DNA of 26,144 nucleotides from a virus, in the IMG/VR virus record IMGVR_UViG_3300043399_000889, positions 1-26,144 of that record. One strand, given 5' to 3'. This document shows, in pieces, positions 4,777 to 9,690 of the stretch. Positions within the stretch are counted from its first letter, which is position 1. Each line of letters begins with the position of its first letter. Position numbers and translations under genes: made by a program. The notes below the pieces were generated by a model, which was given only the letters and a program-made list of their open reading frames with translations, made no database searches and had not been told where the DNA came from.

Positions 4777-5100
4777 TCAGGCCTTTTCAGCCCGGATGAA
4801 ATCGGCAATCTTGGCAAGAGCCGTTTTGTTGGCTTTGGTCAGCGATTCCGTATCGGCTTCGCTCAAGCCCAGGGCTTCGCCGATGTAATCGGCCCAAGCA
4901 TCCTTCTTCACAACGGCTTCGCCGGTCTTGGTCTTGTAGACCTTCTTTTGATACACGCCCTCACGCGAGAGCTTGGCAACAATCGAGCGAACCGATTTGC
5001 CGAGAGCTTCGGCCATGCTTTCAACGGTCACGCCGGCTTGATAGTCGGCAACCATCTTAGCGGTTTGCTCGGGGGTATAGTTCACGGTTTTTGCAGTCAT
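4777..5100 (-). CDS. small helix-turn-helix DNA-binding protein, copy 2
   Basis: A 107-residue paralog of the 309-635 protein. The helix-turn-helix (AEALGKSVRSIVAKLSREGV, about residues 29-48) and Lys-rich linker are almost identical; the C-terminal 30 residues diverge (IADFIRAEKA versus IFEALANSKPL). Its codons are clearly richer in G and C than copy 1, which points to separate acquisition or different expression demand. The ATG at 5100 is preferred over 5103 because it matches the start of copy 1 and puts AGGAGA at 5-6 bases. It follows a 30-aa membrane protein gene in one operon from the promoter at 5245-5272 and has its own terminator. Confidence 0.85.
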   Translation of the reverse strand: MTAKTVNYTPEQTAKMVADYQAGVTVESMAEALGKSVRSIVAKLSREGVYQKKVYKTKTGEAVVKKDAWADYIGEALGLSEADTESLTKANKTALAKIADFIRAEKA

Positions 5101-5124
5101 CATTTTCTCCTGAAAAGTCAAGGG

Positions 5125-5217
5125 TTAGGGTTTCATCACAAAAACAAAGTATACCACAAACGGCAAGGCAATGCAAGCGGCAAAGGCCAGTGCATCGAAA
5201 AATTCTTTTTTGCTCAT
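5125..5217 (-). CDS. single-pass membrane peptide, 30 aa
   Basis: A tiny gene encoding a charged start (MSKKEFFD), one hydrophobic helix at about residues 9-27 and the C-terminus MKP. AAGGA lies 7 bases before the ATG and a good leftward promoter lies 28 bases further up, so I consider it real despite its length. It is 24 bases from the helix-turn-helix gene in the same operon. Function unknown; topology is probably N-in. Confidence 0.7.
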   Translation of the reverse strand: MSKKEFFDALAFAACIALPFVVYFVFVMKP

Positions 5218-5244
5218 GTTGATTTCCTTGTTGCGATGGAGTCT

Positions 5245-5272
5245 ATTATACAGGGTTTGCAGGCGTGGTCAA
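5245..5272 (-). promoter_or_regulatory. leftward promoter for the 30-aa / HTH operon
   Basis: Minus-strand TTGACC (5267-5272) and TATAAT (5245-5250), 16 bases apart. The leader ATCGCAACAAGGAAA is repeated almost unchanged before the 5438-5800 gene. Confidence 0.7.
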
Positions 5273-5282
5273 CAATTATTTT

Positions 5283-5329
5283 CTAGGTGAAAACACCTAT
5301 TGACAAGTGTGTGAGATTTGTGCTATAAT
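5283..5329 (+). promoter_or_regulatory. module 6: operator plus rightward promoter
   Basis: CTAGGTGAAAACACCTAT (5283-5300), an inverted repeat of TAGGTG/CACCTA, joins TTGACA (5300-5305), with TATAAT (5324-5329) after 18 bases, then ATTGGCGC. The upstream flank AATTATTTT matches module 3. Confidence 0.8.
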
Positions 5330-5335
5330 ATTGGC

Positions 5336-5430
5336 GCACCCAAGTGTATACTTTTGTTTGCGAAACAAATTGAAAACAAAAGTATACATACTACTCTGGC
5401 GCAAAACGCATACCTAAGTATGCGTTTTGC
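5336..5430 (+). ncRNA. module 6: candidate structured sRNA and terminator
   Basis: Two strong stems: GTATACTTTTGTTT (5346-5359) with 5374-5387, 14 bp, and GCAAAACGCATAC (5401-5413) with GTATGCGTTTTGC (5418-5430), 13 bp around CTAA. The GTCGCT stem of modules 2-5 is missing. The second stem ends 8 bases before the stop of the HNH-like gene and can terminate from both sides. Confidence 0.45.
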
Positions 5431-5437
5431 TTGCTAC

Positions 5438-5800
5438 TTAAACGCCGGCCACCTTCTTGCAGAAGGCCCGGAACTGCTCCAGGGGCATCTCGCCGCGCAG
5501 ATTGTTGGCAAACGCAGTGGCCAAGTGGATGTTGCCGATTTCATACCCGCGCGTGCAGTCGATGCGATCCATCGAGCACACCAGAGGATTCTTGCCGCCA
5601 TACCAATCGCCGCCGCGCTCGATGCTCATGAGGTCGCCGGTCAAACCACAACGACCTTGCTGGCCATGGAACAGGCCGACCAGATACTGCACAGTCACGC
5701 CATCGTCAAACGGCAGATTCTTGATTTTAGCACGATGCTTGGCATGCTTGAGACTAGTGGCGAAGAACTGTTCGAGAGGGGAGCGGGTGGAGCGGGCCAT
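5438..5800 (-). CDS. HNH-like (His-Me finger) endonuclease
   Basis: This 120-residue protein has GRCGLTG at residues 49-55, SMDRID at 76-81, then GYEIGNIHL at 85-93 and AFANNLRG after it. This C..TG...(S)xDRID...GY..GN..L....N pattern is typical of phage HNH-like nucleases, including free-standing homing-type enzymes, in which the Asp/Asn residues hold the metal. The N-terminal 30 residues are basic. AAGGAA lies 8 bases before the ATG, and a leftward promoter (5827-5854) precedes it. Codons are GC-rich compared with genes to the left, which fits a mobile origin. It is distinct from the zinc-ribbon HNH next to the terminase. Confidence 0.75.
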   Translation of the reverse strand: MARSTRSPLEQFFATSLKHAKHRAKIKNLPFDDGVTVQYLVGLFHGQQGRCGLTGDLMSIERGGDWYGGKNPLVCSMDRIDCTRGYEIGNIHLATAFANNLRGEMPLEQFRAFCKKVAGV

Positions 5801-5826
5801 GTTGGTTTCCTTGTTGCGATGAGTCT

Positions 5827-5854
5827 ATTATACAGGTAATTTGGTCGCTTGCAA
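5827..5854 (-). promoter_or_regulatory. leftward promoter for HNH-like gene
   Basis: Minus-strand TTGCAA (5849-5854) and TATAAT (5827-5832), 16 bases apart. The same spacing and nearly the same leader (AGACTCATCGCAACAAGGAA) as the promoter at 5245-5272. Confidence 0.65.
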
Positions 5855-5873
5855 GGACTTTGCAAATTATTTT

Positions 5874-5890
5874 ATAGGGATAAACCCTAG
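5874..5890. promoter_or_regulatory. module 7: orphan palindromic operator
   Basis: ATAGGGATAAACCCTAG (TAGGG/CCCTA), preceded by the AAATTATTTT flank of modules 3 and 6. TTGACA is absent, so the rightward promoter has been lost or was never there. A GTATAC box and ACAAAAGTATTAC nearby (5900-5932) look like decayed remains of a module stem. Confidence 0.55.
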
Positions 5891-5959
5891 CGGAAGAAAG
5901 TATACAATTTGCTCAGGAAACAAAAGTATTACAGACAGGGCGGTTTGTAGACTAAAATT

Positions 5960-6110
5960 TACACACATGCCTGGGGACCCCACCGCACGCGGCCTATATG
6001 AGAAATTTTCTGAAAACCAAAAGGTGCCAACACTGACCCTAAATCGCCACATATTCCCGATACGCCCCAAACTGCCCCAACCTACCCCAACCTACCCAAC
6101 CCACCAAAAA
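5960..6110. other. divergent intergenic region: candidate cos / terminase site
   Basis: The 374 bases between genes (5801-6174) hold no convincing gene. Inside are the palindrome TGGGGACCCCA (5972-5982) and four 10-bp iterons with C-tracts starting at 6065, 6075, 6085 and 6095 (two are exact CCCCAACCTA copies). A 10-bp phase puts the tracts on one face of the helix. The minus strand reads as four G-runs of 3-4 with 6-base loops, a possible G-quadruplex. Its place just before the small terminase gene and the HNH gene beside the large terminase fit a cos region with TerS-binding repeats. No cleavage site can be proved. Confidence 0.4.
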
Positions 6111-6117
6111 ATTCCAC

Positions 6118-6147
6118 TTGCCCCCAACCGCCCACTAATGTTATAAT
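6118..6147 (+). promoter_or_regulatory. rightward promoter for the structural genes
   Basis: TTGCCC (6118-6123), 18 bases, TATAAT (6142-6147) with an extended TG (6139-6140). It is the only promoter-like sequence before the terminase genes, 27 bases from the TerS ATG. The TGTTATAAT core matches the two leaderless leftward promoters. Confidence 0.65.
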
Positions 6148-6174
6148 GGGCCAAGACAACCAGGATTGTACCTC

Positions 6175-6648
6175 ATGCAACAAAATTTACCTGCAGAAAC
6201 ACTGCAAATCCAACCCGAATACTTAGAAGTGGCAAACCACTACCTGCAATGCGGCAACGTTCAAACTGTTGCTGACGACCTTGAACTCGCCCCCGAGCGC
6301 GTGTCGGAGATCCTGCGCCGACCTGAAGTACGTGGCTATGTGTCGCAGGTATACTTAGACACCGGCTACAACAACCGATTTTTAATGCGTCGTGCGGTGG
6401 ATGCACTAATCAAGCGCAAGTTTCAGGAGCTGGAAGAGGCAGATGTGGGTTCTAATAAAGACATCACCGAGCTGCTCACACTATCACATAAAATGACCAT
6501 GGACTACTTGGACCGTGAAATTCAGCTGGAGAAGCTGCGCCAGGGTAACACCGGCCCACAGCGCCAGGTTAACGTGCAGATTAATGAGCTAGACTCCAGC
6601 AAATACGCGCAGCTTGTGCAGAAATTAATTAGTGGAGACGGCGTTTAA
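6175..6648 (+). CDS. terS: terminase small subunit
   Basis: A 157-residue protein with an N-terminal helix-turn-helix (NVQTVADDLELAPERVSEIL, about residues 23-42) that would bind the packaging site. A helical, charged middle (RKFQELEEADVGSNKDITEL) fits oligomerisation, and the tail QVNVQINELDSS probably binds the large subunit. It is placed directly before the large terminase gene, and its TAA overlaps the ATG of that gene (TAATG). I choose the ATG at 6175, with AGGA 9 bases upstream, over a TTG at 6166. Identification rests on the helix-turn-helix, size and position. Confidence 0.8.
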   Translation: MQQNLPAETLQIQPEYLEVANHYLQCGNVQTVADDLELAPERVSEILRRPEVRGYVSQVYLDTGYNNRFLMRRAVDALIKRKFQELEEADVGSNKDITELLTLSHKMTMDYLDREIQLEKLRQGNTGPQRQVNVQINELDSSKYAQLVQKLISGDGV

Positions 6649-7949
6649 TGTTAGTAGTTTCCAGACCCGACGTTAATTGTGATGCTATTCAGGAGTTTGA
6701 CCCACAGCGCCGCTTTATTAAGCTGCCTATCACCAACTACCTAAAGTTGCTGGGGTTGTGGGACACTATCAACCGACCCCAAATCGCACTAATCAACGCG
6801 GTTAACGATCCCAAATACCGCTTTGTATGCGCGGCACTGGCTCGTCGCCTAGGCAAAACCTACATCGCCAACATTATTGGTCAGCTGGTCACACTAGTAC
6901 CCAACGCCAACGTGTTAATTATCTCGCCAAACTATAACCTTAGTAGTATCTCGTTTGAGTTGCAGCGCAAGCTTATTAAACACTTTGACCTAGAGGTAGC
7001 GCGTGATAACTTAAAAGACAAGATTATTGAGCTGTCAAACGGTAGCACAATTCGTATGGGTTCGTTATCGACTGTAGATTCAACAGTGGGTCGATCGTAT
7101 GACTTAATTATTTTTGATGAGGCTGCGCTGGGTGAGGGTGGTGAAGCAGCTTTTAACGTTGCACTACGTCCTACCCTAGACAAGCCCAACGCTAAAGCAA
7201 TTTTTATCTCTACTCCCCGCGGTAAAAACAACTGGTTTTCGCAGTTTTGGAATCGTGGATTTGACCCTAACTTTCCAGAATGGGTTTCACTACAAGCGGA
7301 CTATAGCGAAAATACACGCATGGCTGAGTCGGATGTGGCTGAAGCTCGCCGGTCCATGTCAAAAGCGGAGTTTGAGCAAGAGTACATGGCCAGCTTTACC
7401 ACCTTTGAAGGCCAGATTTATGCACTAGCGGAGTCTAATATTGTCGCGGAGCTGCCACCACAAGTACTAGAAGGCCGTGGTTGTGAGTTCTTTGCAGGCT
7501 GTGACCCTGGCTACCGCGACGAAACTGCGTTTGTGGTGGTGTGCTATGTAGCGTCGGAGGACCGATTCTACATAGTAGACGAGTACTTGGAGTCGGAGCG
7601 TACTACGCAACAACACTCTGAGGCTTTTCAGGCACTGTGTTCACGCTACGGCATTGAAACCATATTTATTGACAGTGCAGCTGCACAGTTTAGTGCTGAC
7701 CTTGCGTACCAGTACAATTTGGCAACCACTCGTGCTAAAAAGGACGTGCTGCCCGGCATTGCCTATATTCAAACGCTTGTGGGTCAAGACAGGCTGCGCG
7801 TTGCCCAACACTGCAAGCATGTCTTAGCCATGTTTGACCAGTACCGCTGGGACACTCGTGAAAACCTGCAACGTGAACGCCCACTACACGACAAATACTC
7901 GCACATGGCTGACGCTGTTAGGTACGCACTATACACCTTTACAGTGTAA
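6648..7949 (+). CDS. terL: terminase large subunit
   Basis: The 433-residue packaging motor has an ATPase half with a Walker A variant ALARRLGKT at residues 63-71, Walker B LIIFDEAA at 153-160 (catalytic E158) and the coupling motif ISTPRG at 187-192. The C-terminal RNase H-like nuclease half shows D286 in GCDPGYRDE, D342 in FIDSAAAQ and D415/D422 in the HDKYSHMADAVRYA segment. It binds the portal vertex, pumps DNA into the prohead and cuts concatemers. Length is normal for a lambda/HK97-type siphovirus enzyme. Its start overlaps the TerS stop by one base. The next gene is an HNH nuclease. Confidence 0.95.
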   Translation: MLVVSRPDVNCDAIQEFDPQRRFIKLPITNYLKLLGLWDTINRPQIALINAVNDPKYRFVCAALARRLGKTYIANIIGQLVTLVPNANVLIISPNYNLSSISFELQRKLIKHFDLEVARDNLKDKIIELSNGSTIRMGSLSTVDSTVGRSYDLIIFDEAALGEGGEAAFNVALRPTLDKPNAKAIFISTPRGKNNWFSQFWNRGFDPNFPEWVSLQADYSENTRMAESDVAEARRSMSKAEFEQEYMASFTTFEGQIYALAESNIVAELPPQVLEGRGCEFFAGCDPGYRDETAFVVVCYVASEDRFYIVDEYLESERTTQQHSEAFQALCSRYGIETIFIDSAAAQFSADLAYQYNLATTRAKKDVLPGIAYIQTLVGQDRLRVAQHCKHVLAMFDQYRWDTRENLQRERPLHDKYSHMADAVRYALYTFTV

Positions 7950-7996
7950 AAATACTCACATGCATGCTGTGTGATGCCAGCGCTGCAAAAATTTCA

Positions 7997-8041
7997 GCAT
8001 TGACATGTGGGTGCTTTTTGGTTATAATACTAATATTTGCA
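7997..8041 (+). promoter_or_regulatory. consensus sigma-70 promoter with conserved flanks
   Basis: TTGACA (8000-8005), 17 bases, TATAAT (8023-8028): exact consensus. GCA precedes the -35, and ATATTTGCA follows the -10 after 4 bases. The same flanks at the same distances occur at 16372-16416. It lies between terL and the HNH gene, so the head genes can be transcribed independently of the terminase genes. Confidence 0.85.
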
Positions 8042-8055
8042 CAGGCAAATAAAAA

Positions 8056-8487
8056 ATGGCAAAAAACACAAACAAGCGCATCCCAGTTAAATGGGTACGA
8101 GACCGCGCTAAAGCAGCTTACGAAAAGCAAGGCAACTGTTACATTTGTAACAGCACCCAAGACTTAGAGCTGCATCACCTACATTCAATTACAGTTTTGC
8201 TAGAAACGTGGGCAGACCGCAAAGGCTACGACATTTCCACTGACGAAGGCATCTTAGCTTGCCGCGATGAATTTATCCAAGCACATAAAGTGGAGCTATA
8301 CGAGCAGGTATATACCCTATGTAACCGGCATCATGTAGCACTTCACGGTGTGTATGGTAAAACTCCTCAGCCAGGTTCTGAGTCAAGACAAGCACGTTGG
8401 ATTGAAATACAGCGTAGCAAAGTTCAAAACGGTGGACGTGTACAAGACAGCCTAGCAGGTACCTCAAGTTTTGCAGGACTCTACTAG
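8056..8487 (+). CDS. HNH endonuclease (packaging-associated)
   Basis: This 143-residue protein has a zinc-bound HNH fold: CYIC at residues 28-31, the metal/catalytic ELHHLHS at 38-44 and LCNRHHVALHGVYG at 88-101 (C89, H92/H93). The order terL, HNH, portal fits phages in which an HNH protein works with the terminase to cut cos ends, as shown for HK97-type phages. The N-terminus is basic and could bind DNA. The Shine-Dalgarno is weak (AGGC, 10 bases before the ATG), while the promoter just upstream is perfect, so the start remains the least certain part. The last 25 residues are low in structure. Confidence 0.85.
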   Translation: MAKNTNKRIPVKWVRDRAKAAYEKQGNCYICNSTQDLELHHLHSITVLLETWADRKGYDISTDEGILACRDEFIQAHKVELYEQVYTLCNRHHVALHGVYGKTPQPGSESRQARWIEIQRSKVQNGGRVQDSLAGTSSFAGLY

Positions 8488-8497
8488 GGTACTTAAA

Positions 8498-9682
8498 ATG
8501 AACGTATTTCAAAAATCTGCGAACTGGGTTCGTGAAAAACTAAATCCAGCGCAAGAACGCATTGCCCAGTCTGAGGGCACAATGGTGGGAACCACAAGCA
8601 AGCTTACTTATCAGCAAGCTTTTAAACGCGTAGACGTGGTTAACCGCAGCGTTAATATGGTAGTTTCAGCATGTGCTTCGCTGGACTACGACATCAAAGA
8701 AAAGATTCACGACGGAGTTGTGGTAGGTGTGCGTCAAAAAACGCTAAACACACTGCTAAACTTTCGTCCTAACCCGTATCAAAGTGCACAAGACTTTAGA
8801 CGCGCAATATTTACCGACTACATACTAGAAGGCAACGCGTTCATTCACTTTGACGGTACATTTATGTATCACCTGCCAGCCGACAACGTAGAAATCTTAA
8901 CAGATGAACGCACGTTTATTCGTGGCTACAGGTACAACGGTTTGGTAGACTTTAAAGAGTCAGAAGTATTTTACTTTCGCGACATAAGTTCCGACAGCAT
9001 CTACCGCGGCAGTTCCCGACTAGAAAGTGCGGAACGCAGCGTTAACTTGCTGTACAGCATGCAGCAGTTTCAGGAACAGTTCTTTGACAACGGTGCAGTG
9101 TTTGGTTTAGTGCTAACTACCGAAAACACACTATCACAAGTTGCTAAAGAGCGTACAATTGCCTACTGGATGCAAAAGTACAATGCAAAGTCGGGAGGCA
9201 AGCGCCCACTGATCCTAGACAGCGGTTTAAAGCCAGAAAAGCTAACCGAGTCCAGTTTCAAGGAAATGGACTTTGACCAGTCGCTAAAGTCACACGGTGA
9301 AAAAATAATGACAACTATTGGCGTTCCACCTATCTTACTAAACGGTGGCAACAACGCTAATATTGCACCTAATTTAAGACTGCTATACCTAGAAACTGTA
9401 TTGCCAATCAATCGCAACTTTATTTCTAGCATAGAGCGTTATTTTGGATACGATGTTGAAGCTGTTACAAGTTCTGTGAGCGCATTACAGCCAGAACTAA
9501 AAGACATTGCTCAATATCACTCAACTCTGGTTAACGGCGGCGTTATCACTCCAAACGAGGCCCGTGTAGAGTTACGTTATGACAAGATCGAAGGTCATGA
9601 CGAGTTAAGAATCCCTGCAAACATAGCAGGATCGGCTGCTGATCCGTCGCAAGGTGGAAGACCTGGTGGTAATCAGCAATAA
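8498..9682 (+). CDS. portal protein (HK97 family)
   Basis: A 394-residue protein of the phage_portal family: a clamp/wing N-terminal region (NRSVNMVVSACASLDYDI), then LLNFRPNPYQSAQDFRRAIF and the YILEGNAFIHFD signature typical of HK97-like portals. Later come the stem/crown helices with DQSLKSHGEKIMTTIGVPPI. Twelve copies would form the ring through which DNA passes, and to which TerL and the connector bind. The C-terminal tail (QGGRPGGNQQ) is Gly-rich and likely disordered. I use the ATG at 8498, with AGGGT 7-8 bases upstream, instead of a TTG at 8471 that overlaps the HNH gene. The capsid gene follows after 8 bases. Confidence 0.93.
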   Translation: MNVFQKSANWVREKLNPAQERIAQSEGTMVGTTSKLTYQQAFKRVDVVNRSVNMVVSACASLDYDIKEKIHDGVVVGVRQKTLNTLLNFRPNPYQSAQDFRRAIFTDYILEGNAFIHFDGTFMYHLPADNVEILTDERTFIRGYRYNGLVDFKESEVFYFRDISSDSIYRGSSRLESAERSVNLLYSMQQFQEQFFDNGAVFGLVLTTENTLSQVAKERTIAYWMQKYNAKSGGKRPLILDSGLKPEKLTESSFKEMDFDQSLKSHGEKIMTTIGVPPILLNGGNNANIAPNLRLLYLETVLPINRNFISSIERYFGYDVEAVTSSVSALQPELKDIAQYHSTLVNGGVITPNEARVELRYDKIEGHDELRIPANIAGSAADPSQGGRPGGNQQ

Positions 9683-9690
9683 GGAGTATT

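Noticed and set aside
4636-5286. 216-codon rightward frame opposite the HTH copy 2 and neighbours
   Set aside because: It spans three leftward genes, a terminator and promoters, and has no ribosome site or recognisable domain.
744-5430. CRISPR array as an explanation of the spaced repeats
   Set aside because: Spacing of 600-1300 bp with genes between, variable stem sequences and promoters in each copy do not fit a CRISPR array.
5841-6146. 101-codon rightward frame ending in a proline-rich tail
   Set aside because: It crosses a promoter, an operator and the C-tract iterons that create the prolines; no start signal.
7950-7999. Possible terminator after terL
   Set aside because: Only short imperfect stems (TCACA/TGTGA) without a T-tract; not strong enough to call.
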